Shown here: positions 1-5,281 of the stretch, piece by piece
Layout of the letters: every line of letters begins with the position of its first letter
Numbering within the stretch: position 1 is the first letter of the stretch
Origin: an uncultured Coprococcus sp.
GTDB taxonomy: Bacteria; Bacillota; Clostridia; Lachnospirales; Lachnospiraceae
Assembly (NCBI GenBank): GCA_900557435.1
Contig: USSH01000187.1
Span: forward strand, 1 to 5,376
Direction of reading: 5' to 3'
Length of the DNA stretch: 5,376 nt
Made by a program: the position numbers and the translations under genes
The notes under the pieces: generated by a model
The model's input: only the letters and a program-made list of their open reading frames with translations
Databases searched by the model: none
Told to the model about the DNA's origin: nothing

Positions 1-9
1 TAGATCCAT
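1..9 (-). CDS. Start of an unknown leftward gene (first three codons)
   Basis: On the minus strand an ATG at 9-7 opens the reading frame Met-Asp-Leu and runs off the left edge. It is preceded by AGGAG (minus-strand reading of 16-20) with a 6-nt spacer, which is ideal for a Firmicutes start. Only three codons are visible, so no function can be given. If real, this gene is divergent from xpt and shares the roughly 140-bp intergenic region with it. I saw no minus-strand promoter with two good boxes. The call rests only on the ribosome binding site and start codon. Confidence 0.45.
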
Positions 10-86
10 GTCATTCTCCTTCTGCTTCCTGCTTGAGGATGCACTGTTTTTTATAAATGATCACATTCACTGTAATCTGGAACTTT

Positions 87-124
87 TTGTTACTGTTTAC
101 AGGTTATCCTGTGGACAGTAACAA
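87..124. repeat. 17-bp perfect hairpin between divergent genes (REP-like or leader structure)
   Basis: TTGTTACTGT at 87-96 is the exact reverse complement of ACAGTAACAA at 115-124. Inside it ACAGG (99-103) pairs with CCTGT (108-112) around a TTAT loop, and TT at 97-98 faces GG at 113-114 as two U-G wobbles. The whole is an uninterrupted 17-bp stem with a 4-nt loop. No T-run follows on either strand, so it is not an ordinary intrinsic terminator. It ends 39 nt before the xpt start, so it would sit in the 5' leader if transcription starts upstream. It could be a leader structure, an operator or a dispersed palindromic repeat. Confidence 0.7.
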
Positions 125-163
125 TTATTATACGAAAACAATGAGAAAGTGGTAGGTAGAGAA

Positions 164-745
164 ATGAATTTTTTGGAAGAGAGAATAACAAAGGATGGAA
201 TAGTTAAGGAGGGCAATGTTCTCAAGGTGGATAGTTTCCTTAACCACCAGATGGATATACGTCTGTTTGACCAGATCGGTGAGGAGTTCAAGAAGAGATT
301 TGAGGGAACGGAGATCAACAAGATCCTTACTATAGAGGCATCGGGAATAGGTATTGCATGTGTTGTTGCCAGACATTTTGATGTGCCTGTTGTATTTGCG
401 AAGAAGTCAAAGAGCATCAACATAGAGGGTGATGTGTATGTGGCAGAGGTAGAGTCGTTTACACACAAGTGCAAGAATCAGGTCATCGTGTCCAAGAAGT
501 TCATCAATCCTGAGGACAAGATTCTTATCATAGATGATTTCCTTGCAAATGGATGTGCGCTTCAGGGGCTCATCTCCATAGTGAAGTCGGCAGGTGCCAG
601 CGTTGAAGGAATCGGAATAGCAGTTGAGAAAGGCTTCCAGACAGGCGGACAGGTCATCAGAAATCTCGGATATCATCTTGAGTCACTTGCGATAGTGGAC
701 AGCATGGATGCTGCTACGGGCGAGATAAAGTTCAGGGAGCAGTAG
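164..745 (+). CDS. xpt: Xanthine phosphoribosyltransferase
   Basis: Cytoplasmic purine-salvage enzyme that joins xanthine and PRPP to give XMP and pyrophosphate. The protein of 193 residues matches the usual Xpt length (194 in Bacillus subtilis). Family landmarks in order are KVDSFLNHQ (21-29), IEASGIGIA (57-65), the FAKKSKS loop (78-84), the PRPP-binding signature [10 protein letters not shown] (121-130) and VEKGFQ (154-159). I chose ATG at 164 because the protein then starts MNFLEERI like its relatives; GTG at 149 in the same frame would add five unsupported residues. The ribosome binding site is weak (AGGTAGAG region, 153-160). In B. subtilis xpt is followed by pbuX and preceded by a purine riboswitch; neither is seen here. 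A terminator follows at 805-849, so xpt appears to be a single-gene unit. Confidence 0.95.
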   Translation: MNFLEERITKDGIVKEGNVLKVDSFLNHQMDIRLFDQIGEEFKKRFEGTEINKILTIEASGIGIACVVARHFDVPVVFAKKSKSINIEGDVYVAEVESFTHKCKNQVIVSKKFINPEDKILIIDDFLANGCALQGLISIVKSAGASVEGIGIAVEKGFQTGGQVIRNLGYHLESLAIVDSMDAATGEIKFREQ

Positions 746-804
746 GATCGCTGCGGGATATTTGATGGTATATATAAGATTCATGAATAATATATAGGTA
801 AGAG

Positions 805-849
805 AGACTGAGAATTGACATGACTTGACAGATTCTCAGTTTTCTTTTT
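805..849 (+). terminator. Rho-independent terminator of xpt
   Basis: ACTGAGAAT (807-815) pairs with ATTCTCAGT (832-840), and a T-rich run (TTTTCTTTTT, 840-849) follows. The stem is 9 bp with a 16-nt loop, AT-rich but well placed 60 nt after the xpt stop. The large loop contains TTGACA twice (815-820 and 825-830), so the same DNA may carry the -35 box of the next gene. Confidence 0.75.
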
Positions 850-854
850 ATATG
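825..854 (+). promoter_or_regulatory. Candidate sigma-A promoter for the DUF3592-like gene
   Basis: A perfect -35 box TTGACA lies at 825-830. Either TATATG at 849-854 (18-nt spacer) or TTATAT at 848-853 (17-nt spacer) could be the -10 box. Transcription would start near 860, about 25 nt before the ATG at 886. The promoter is interleaved with the xpt terminator: the -35 box is in its loop and the -10 box overlaps its T-run. Confidence 0.5.
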
Positions 855-885
855 AATGGCGGATATTTGCTGAGAGGTGGGGTAT

Positions 886-1680
886 ATGGGAAATAACAAT
901 CTAGAAGAAAAAAATGTTTCTATGCCTGAGAAAATTGGAGGCGTAATATTTGGCATATGGTTTGTTGCCAGTATTATAGCCGGATTTGTTGCAAATGAGA
1001 TCGGAACGGATGCTGTTATGCTTGTTGTGGGGCAGTTTTTTGCCGGGATAGTTCTTGTCATAATTCTAAAGACTCTTATTCCGATGGTTAAGAAGCGAAA
1101 GCGGGGGAGCATTATCGGTATAGTGTTCATATCTGTGTTTGCCGGTGCTGCATCGGCGCTGATATGGGCGGCGTGTGCTGTGAAAGATGGCTCTTTTGCG
1201 GATAAGATAGTATTGCTCCCGGAACGGATATTGGGGAGAGAAAATTGCAATGTTGGAGTATTTTATGCAGAGATATTTGCATGTGCATTCTTTGTGGTCA
1301 GTGCAATAACACTGCTCTCTGTGATATGTAAGAGAAAAGCGCTTGAGCGAAGATGTTCATTTACTGTGAAAGCTGTATGCCATGATGTACGTGCAGATAT
1401 GAGACAGGATATGAGAGCCGGCAGAAGATATCCGGAGGCGGGAGTATTTGAATTTACATACAGGGATAAGCAGTATAAAGTGTATGAGCAGACATATGTA
1501 TATGGACTGAATATAAGTAAAGGCGATGTGGTATATCTTTATATCAACCCAGAAAATCCGTACGAATTTTATCTGGAAAACAGTGGTATATTCAGCAGTC
1601 AGGCGATATGGTCAGCAGTTTTTTTGATGGTTATATCAGGTTTGATGGCCGCAGGCTGCAATTTGTTGATTTTTAGGTGA
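886..1680 (+). CDS. Five-helix membrane protein with a DUF3592-like extracytoplasmic or cytoplasmic domain
   Basis: Protein of 264 residues with no recognised enzymatic motif. Hydrophobic segments at about 17-35, 44-66, 75-98, 123-147 and 238-262 should be membrane helices. Between the last two lies a soluble stretch (about 152-236) in which FEFTYRDKQYKVYEQ (188-202), then GDVVYLYINPENPYEFYL (213-230), resembles the DUF3592 pattern (beta-strand domain, GxxVxVxYxPxNP). That match is from memory of the pattern, not from a search. The function of such proteins is not known. ATG at 886 is preferred over the in-frame GTG at 877 because GAGGTGG at 874-880 sits 5 nt upstream. The residues KKRKR (69-73) and CKRK (148-151) suggest cytoplasmic loops after helices 2 and 4. 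No terminator is visible before the small ORFs that follow. Confidence 0.75.
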   Translation: MGNNNLEEKNVSMPEKIGGVIFGIWFVASIIAGFVANEIGTDAVMLVVGQFFAGIVLVIILKTLIPMVKKRKRGSIIGIVFISVFAGAASALIWAACAVKDGSFADKIVLLPERILGRENCNVGVFYAEIFACAFFVVSAITLLSVICKRKALERRCSFTVKAVCHDVRADMRQDMRAGRRYPEAGVFEFTYRDKQYKVYEQTYVYGLNISKGDVVYLYINPENPYEFYLENSGIFSSQAIWSAVFLMVISGLMAAGCNLLIFR

Positions 1681-1718
1681 AAAAAGTACAGTTGTCTATA
1701 TAAAAACGGGGGAATCGT

Positions 1719-1727
1719 GCTAGAATG
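1719..1727 (+). promoter_or_regulatory. Extended -10 promoter element before the small ORFs
   Basis: TGCTAGAAT fits the extended -10 form TGNTATAAT with one mismatch. The best -35-like box, TTGTCT at 1693-1698, is 23 nt away, too far for normal spacing, so activity would depend on the TGN extension. A start near 1734 would give a short leader before the ATG codons at 1758 and 1828. Confidence 0.4.
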
Positions 1728-1757
1728 TGACATATGAATTCAGATGGAGGGTTGCGG

Positions 1758-1814
1758 ATGCATGAATATCATGGCGCAGTGCGATCACAGTCACCTGAAC
1801 AAAATGGAGGCTGA
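1758..1814 (+). CDS. Possible 18-residue leader peptide
   Basis: A short frame reading MHEYHGAVRSQSPEQNGG and ending in TGA at 1812-1814. Its support is a strong ribosome binding site, GGAGGG at 1746-1751, exactly 6 nt before the ATG. Its stop codon lies directly before the ribosome binding site (AGGAG, 1816-1820) of the next small gene, an arrangement seen in translationally coupled or leader-peptide-controlled genes. An overlapping in-frame start at 1762, belonging to the frame of the downstream gene, would have a 10-nt spacer from the same site and would extend that gene N-terminally with a CDHSH motif. I cannot decide between these, and the peptide resembles nothing I recognise. Confidence 0.3.
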   Translation: MHEYHGAVRSQSPEQNGG

Positions 1815-1827
1815 GAGGAGAACTGAG

Positions 1828-1992
1828 ATGAACAAATTATATGATTTCAAAATTGCCGGTACTGGATTATTGGTATTGTTTGCCGGTGCTTTTATCGTAT
1901 GGAGACTTCACAGCTCGGAGCTGCTTGCAAAGCTGTATTCCACAATGAAGATATGCTCGTCAAGCTGTTTGATATCGCAAGAATGTTTATAA
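1828..1992 (+). CDS. Small single-pass membrane protein, unknown
   Basis: Frame of 54 residues. ATG at 1828 is chosen because AGGAG at 1816-1820 lies 7 nt upstream; the same frame is open back to ATG codons at 1762 and 1744, which would give up to 82 residues. Residues 9-27 (IAGTGLLVLFAGAFIVWRL) form one likely membrane helix, preceded by a short charged start and followed by a Lys-containing tail with Cys at 43, 47 and 53. I do not recognise a family. The tail from about residue 35 has little protein-like character, so this may be the truncated or frameshifted remainder of a longer gene. It converges on the amylase gene, and the stem at 2001-2043 lies between their stop codons. Confidence 0.45.
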   Translation: MNKLYDFKIAGTGLLVLFAGAFIVWRLHSSELLAKLYSTMKICSSSCLISQECL

Positions 1993-2043
1993 TAAAAAAT
2001 AGCCAGGTGTATGTTCTCCAATTTGGAGAATATGCACCTGGCT
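1991..2043 (-). terminator. Terminator of the amylase gene, possibly bidirectional
   Basis: Bases 2001-2020 pair with 2024-2043 in a 20-bp stem (including two G-U pairs) closed by a 3-nt loop. Outer arms are AGCCAGGTG and CACCTGGCT. Read on the minus strand, the stem is followed by ATTTTTTATT (2000-1991), a good T-run, so it mainly ends the leftward amylase transcript whose stop codon is 15 nt away. On the plus strand only GTTTCT follows, so rightward termination would be weaker, but the stem probably serves the convergent small gene too. Confidence 0.85.
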
Positions 2044-2057
2044 GTTTCTACGTAATT

Positions 2058-3854
2058 TTATCTGAAACTCTTCAGCCAATTGACGAGAGAGTCGTGCCAG
2101 ATATTGTCTACGACTGTCTTTTTCATCTGTGCGTCAACAGGTCCGTTTCCGGCAAGCTTTGCAAGGACTGCAGCCTGAAGCTCTGGAACTGTCATTGACT
2201 CAGGTGACTTGCTCCAATCCATGGTGATGGTGGATGGATCTGCAGGATCATCGGAGGCTGTAGCGTTTGGTGTGCTTTCTGATTCGGACTCCTTAGCTGT
2301 GGTTTCAGAGGCTGTATTTTCTGACGCTGTTTTTGCGGTTTCAGCTTTTGGAGCCGCAGCTTTAGTATCTTCAGCTTTGGTAGTTTCGGACTGTGTGTCC
2401 TCAACGACCATGTCTGTTGCTTTTTCTGTGTCCACGCTAGGGGCTTCTATATTCGTATTTATACTATTAGTATTCTCAACATTTACGCTCTGAGCCTTAA
2501 CCGGCTTGACATTCAGGTCAGTTCCATCAGGCACCCAGATCTCACCGCTGTTTGCCGGCTGGGTTATGTTGATATGTCCATCCTGAACAGATACCTTTTC
2601 GCCTGACAGGGTACCGATATACGCTGCGCAGTTTCCTGCTGCGAGGTGCATTCCGGCTGGTGCATCGTCGTTGTTCACTGACACGATGACACGTGTTCCG
2701 TCAAGATCCCTTGCGTATGCGAACTGTCTGTTGGTGAGCATCAGCTCATCGTAGCTGCCATATGACAGTGCAGGAACAGCCTGACGTACCTTGCCGAGTG
2801 CGGCGATGAGTGTTGTGCAAGGGTTAGTTTTTACTGAATCCTTGTAATCTTCTATATTGAGAGCTGGTCTTAAGCTGTCGTCTGAGCCATATTCCTTGCG
2901 TCCCTCAATACCGAATTCTGAACCGTAGTATATGCTAGGCACACCCGGAAGAGTGTAGAGCAATACATGTACAGGTGCAAAATGTGCCTTGTTGGTAAGC
3001 TTTGTATAGATACGCTCCACATCATGGTTGTCTACAAAGTTGTAGAGCTTTAATGTTCCCATGTTCTGGAGACGTCTTACAGTGTGCGCAATTTCAAAAT
3101 AGTTGTGGTCATTGTGACCGCTGTACAGAGCCTTGTGAAGTGTGTAGTTGGTGACGCTGTGAAGAGTCTCGCCGTTTACCCAACGGCTGTAGTCGCCGTG
3201 GATGACCTCGCCCATGAGCCAGAAATCCGGCTTCACTTCATTTGCTGTGCGGCGCAGTGCCTTCATGAAATCAAAGTCAAGGACGTCCGCAGCGTCAAGT
3301 CTGATTCCGTCCACATCGAACTCGCTCACCCAAAAACGGATCACATCGCATATATAGTCAACGACAGCAGGATTCTTCTGATTCAGTTTGACGAGAAGGT
3401 TGTAGCCGCCCCAGTTGTCGTAGGAGAAACCGTCGTTGTACTCGTTGTTGCCCCAGAAATTCACATTGCAGTACCAGTCCTTGTACTGTGAATTCTCTCT
3501 GTTTGCCTGGATGTCCTTGAATGCGAAGAAGTCACGGCCTGTGTGGTTGAACACTCCGTCAAAGATGACCTTTATGCCCTGCTCGTGGCAGTAAGCCACA
3601 AATGCAGTCAGGTCTTCATTTGTTCCGAGACGGGAGTCAAGCTTCTTGTAATCTGTGGTCTCGTAGCCGTGTCCAACGGACTCGAAGAGTGGTCCGATGT
3701 ACAGCGCTGATCCGCCAATCTCCTTTATATGATCCACCCATGGAAGCAGGGTGTTTAAGCGGTGAACAGGCTCACCGTAGTCGTTCTGTTTAGGGGCTCC
3801 CGCAAGTCCCAGTGGATAAATGTGATAAAAAACTGCCTCATCATACCATGCCAT
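2058..3854 (-). CDS. Cytoplasmic GH13 alpha-amylase-family enzyme with C-terminal linker and extra domain
   Basis: Glycoside hydrolase of family 13, expected to cut alpha-1,4 bonds in maltodextrins or cyclodextrins by a retaining mechanism. Of 598 residues, about 1-375 form the (beta/alpha)8 barrel. Conserved regions are DGVFNH (99-104), LVKLN (154-158), GIRLDAADV (183-191, nucleophile D187), LMGEV (213-217, acid/base E216) and FVDNHD (273-278, D278). A beta-sandwich domain C probably spans about 376-445. Residues 455-545 are a Ser/Thr/Ala/Glu/Lys-rich linker, followed by a compact segment (546-598) with MTVPELQAAVLAKLAG and VDNIWHDSLVNWLKSF. There is no signal peptide and no N-terminal carbohydrate-binding domain; the barrel begins at residue 5. 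The start at 3854 is fixed by GGAGGG (minus reading of 3861-3866) 6 nt upstream. Exact specificity (alpha-amylase, cyclomaltodextrinase or neopullulanase) cannot be told. The gene stands alone. Confidence 0.92.
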   Translation of the reverse strand: MAWYDEAVFYHIYPLGLAGAPKQNDYGEPVHRLNTLLPWVDHIKEIGGSALYIGPLFESVGHGYETTDYKKLDSRLGTNEDLTAFVAYCHEQGIKVIFDGVFNHTGRDFFAFKDIQANRENSQYKDWYCNVNFWGNNEYNDGFSYDNWGGYNLLVKLNQKNPAVVDYICDVIRFWVSEFDVDGIRLDAADVLDFDFMKALRRTANEVKPDFWLMGEVIHGDYSRWVNGETLHSVTNYTLHKALYSGHNDHNYFEIAHTVRRLQNMGTLKLYNFVDNHDVERIYTKLTNKAHFAPVHVLLYTLPGVPSIYYGSEFGIEGRKEYGSDDSLRPALNIEDYKDSVKTNPCTTLIAALGKVRQAVPALSYGSYDELMLTNRQFAYARDLDGTRVIVSVNNDDAPAGMHLAAGNCAAYIGTLSGEKVSVQDGHINITQPANSGEIWVPDGTDLNVKPVKAQSVNVENTNSINTNIEAPSVDTEKATDMVVEDTQSETTKAEDTKAAAPKAETAKTASENTASETTAKESESESTPNATASDDPADPSTITMDWSKSPESMTVPELQAAVLAKLAGNGPVDAQMKKTVVDNIWHDSLVNWLKSFR

Positions 3855-3959
3855 AGTTATCCCTCCATATTTTAGGCGCTGTCAAATACAAAGCACCCGA
3901 TATTATTTGATATACGCTGTGAGCTGCAAGTGTTATCAGAAACTGCCCACAACGTTTAT

Positions 3960-3991
3960 ATTATACTAAAAAAATTAGAAAAATGCGACAA
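3960..3991 (-). promoter_or_regulatory. Candidate promoter of the amylase gene
   Basis: On the minus strand a perfect TATAAT lies at 3965-3960, with TTGTCG at 3991-3986 as the nearest -35-like box, a 20-nt spacer that is longer than ideal. Transcription would begin near 3953 and leave a leader of about 100 nt. Directly at that start lies an AACGTT palindrome (3951-3956) within a sequence that partly resembles a CcpA or LacI-family operator. A second, weaker pair closer to the gene (TTGCAG, 18-nt spacer, TAATAT on the minus strand, about 3930-3901) is an alternative. Confidence 0.4.
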
Positions 3992-4018
3992 AAAGTCATG
4001 TATGTATTGCACGAACTA

Positions 4019-4027
4019 TGGTAGAAT
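4019..4027 (+). promoter_or_regulatory. Extended -10 element of the former permease gene
   Basis: TGGTAGAAT matches the extended -10 form TGNTATAAT with one mismatch. No -35 box is found at normal distance (TTGCAC at 4007-4012 is only 9 nt upstream). It lies 15 nt before the first ATG of the permease remnant, too close to leave room for a proper leader and ribosome binding site, as expected if the gene's 5' end was deleted. Confidence 0.35.
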
Positions 4028-4042
4028 CATTTCTGTTGTAAA

Positions 4043-4363
4043 ATGACGAAAAAAATACAGGAGACATCGGGCTCCATCGCATGTGACGGATATGTCAGCG
4101 CACTGTCATCAGTGTTCGGCTGTCTGCCTATCACATCATTCAGCCAGAATGTCGGACTTGTTGCCATGACAAAGGTTGTCAACAGATTTACCATAGCTAC
4201 AGGTGCGATCATCATGATCCTTGCCGGAATATTCCCGATCTTCGGTGCAGTGCTTGCAACCCTGCCAGACGCAGTACTCGGTGGATGTACCATCATTCTG
4301 AATCTAGTGCTTCCTAAGAACATGGATGCCCACGAGGCCCCAAAGACTGAGGATGCAGAATAA
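4043..4363 (+). pseudogene. Remnant of an NCS2-family xanthine/uracil-type permease
   Basis: The 106-residue frame matches an internal part of nucleobase:cation symporter-2 permeases, which are normally 430-460 residues with about 14 membrane segments. SGSIACDG (9-16), LPITSFSQNVGLV (28-40, with the family's QNxG substrate-binding motif), AGIFPIFGAV (61-70) and PDAVLGGCTI (75-84) are in the expected order. QNVGLV favours a xanthine/urate-type over a uracil-type transporter. The roughly 250-300 N-terminal residues are missing. After GGCTI the frame jumps directly to LNLVLPK and a charged tail, which is how such proteins end, so an internal block of about 80-100 residues is also missing. The frame is closed upstream by TAG at 4022, and no ribosome binding site precedes the ATG. 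It cannot be a working transporter. A strong terminator follows. In B. subtilis this kind of permease (pbuX) is the operon partner of xpt. Confidence 0.85.
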
Positions 4364-4392
4364 AAACCTTTCATAAGGTGTAAGTGTTAATC

Positions 4393-4443
4393 ACAGCGTC
4401 GTTCTGATATTATGATATCAGAGCGGCGCTGTTTTTGCTTTTT
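4393..4443 (+). terminator. Strong rho-independent terminator after the permease remnant
   Basis: Bases 4393-4410 pair with 4415-4432 in an 18-bp stem that includes two G-U pairs, with a TATG loop. A T-rich run, TTTTTGCTTTTTT, follows at about 4432-4443. It begins 29 nt after the remnant's stop codon and is presumably the original terminator of the permease gene. It also shields the ABC genes downstream from upstream transcription. Confidence 0.9.
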
Positions 4444-4458
4444 CAAAATAGGTCAAAA

Positions 4459-4480
4459 GGGGACAGGTACCTCCGTCCCC
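4459..4480. repeat. GGGGAC...GTCCCC palindrome (REP-like element)
   Basis: GGGGAC at 4459-4464 is the reverse complement of GTCCCC at 4475-4480, with AGGTACCTCC between. It is preceded by GGTCAAAA (4451-4458). Palindromes of this GGGGAC/GTCCCC type, often with nearby TCAAAAG sequence, recur between genes in many Clostridia and other bacteria and have been linked to REP-associated tyrosine transposases; I state this from general recollection. No transposase is present in the window. It lies 28 nt before the ABC ATPase start, where the promoter would be expected, and no T-run follows it. Confidence 0.6.
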
Positions 4481-4507
4481 AAATAAAAATAAAGAAAGGT
4501 GAATAAT

Positions 4508-5281
4508 ATGGATAGTTTATTAAAGATAGAATCACTGAAGAAATACTATGGCAAAAAGCCAAACCAGACTAAGGCTCTGGACGGCATATCATTTCAGGTC
4601 ATGCCGGGGGAGTTCCTTGGAATCATGGGTAGCAGTGGATCGGGAAAGTCCACACTGCTGAACTGTATCGCAACGGTCATAAAGCCTGACAGCGGAACCA
4701 TAGAGCTCCAGGGCAAAGAGATACAGGCGCTTAAAGGTGCGAAGCTTGCGCAGTACAGAGGCAGGGAGATAGGTTATCTGTTCCAGAACTTTGAACTTCT
4801 GGACAATCTAACAGGCAGAGAGAACATTATGGTTCCGTTGTCAATACACGGTGTATCCGAGGATGAGAGCAGAAGCAGACTGGAAAAGCTTTCATCATAT
4901 CTGGAGATAGATAACGTGCTTGACAAATTCCCATCACAGATGTCCGGGGGACAGAGACAGAGAGTTGCGGCTGCCAGGGCGCTTATATTAAATCCGGGGA
5001 TCATTCTTGCGGATGAGCCGACAGGAGCACTTGACTCTAGGAATGCAAAGGCACTCATGGAGAAATTGTCGGGACTTAACAGGGATGACAACACCACAAT
5101 ACTCATGGTGACACACGACTCAAATGCGGCAAGCTTCTGCAAGAGGATTTTGTTTATACAGGATGGAAAGATCTTTCACGAGCTCAGACGGGATATGGAG
5201 AGAGAAACCCAGCAGGAGTTCTATGAGAGGATCCTCAAGCTGATGGCACAGATGGGAGGAGGCAGTGCAAATGTTCTTTAA
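4508..5281 (+). CDS. ABC transporter ATP-binding protein, BceA-like (peptide antibiotic export/resistance)
   Basis: Cytoplasmic ATPase of 257 residues that powers a membrane permease. Motifs in order are Walker A GSSGSGKST (41-49), Q-loop Q93 in LFQNFELLDNLT, signature MSGGQRQRVAAARAL (145-159), Walker B IILADEP (165-171, catalytic E170), D-loop ALDS (174-177) and switch H203 in VTHD. The overall form (MacB/LolD/BceA group, LTGRENI after the Q-loop) and the overlapping FtsX-type permease point to the BceAB peptide-sensing and resistance exporters, though other roles of this group cannot be excluded. ATG at 4508 is chosen because AAAGGTG (4495-4501) lies 6 nt upstream; the in-frame GTG at 4499 overlaps that site. 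No response regulator or sensor kinase, the usual partners of BceAB, is visible upstream; they may lie downstream. No convincing promoter was found between 4444 and 4494. Confidence 0.92.
   Translation: MDSLLKIESLKKYYGKKPNQTKALDGISFQVMPGEFLGIMGSSGSGKSTLLNCIATVIKPDSGTIELQGKEIQALKGAKLAQYRGREIGYLFQNFELLDNLTGRENIMVPLSIHGVSEDESRSRLEKLSSYLEIDNVLDKFPSQMSGGQRQRVAAARALILNPGIILADEPTGALDSRNAKALMEKLSGLNRDDNTTILMVTHDSNAASFCKRILFIQDGKIFHELRRDMERETQQEFYERILKLMAQMGGGSANVL

Noticed and set aside
149..163. GTG start adding five residues to xpt
   Set aside because: No ribosome binding site precedes it and the added residues do not fit the Xpt N-terminus; ATG at 164 fits better.
21..163. Purine riboswitch before xpt
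   Set aside because: I looked for the conserved core (paired loops and TCTACC/CCGTAAA-type segments) and found none; only the 17-bp hairpin is present.
1921..1970. Imperfect direct repeat (1921-1938 and 1953-1970) in the small gene
   Set aside because: Only about 13 of 18 positions agree and the 32-nt offset is not a multiple of three; probably chance.
1899..2198. Open frame of 99 codons over the amylase 3' end
   Set aside because: It runs straight through the 20-bp terminator stem and the amylase coding region, and lacks a ribosome binding site. Part of it (about 1930-1985) looks slightly protein-like, which might mean a frameshift in the small gene, but this is too weak to call.
2209..2493. 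Plus-strand frame rich in Ser/Ala/Val opposite the amylase linker
   Set aside because: It is the antisense of the low-complexity linker, whose biased codons keep several frames open; no start signals.
3084..3491. Plus-strand frame of 135 codons inside the amylase
   Set aside because: Antisense shadow of the catalytic barrel coding sequence, without a ribosome binding site or recognisable motifs.
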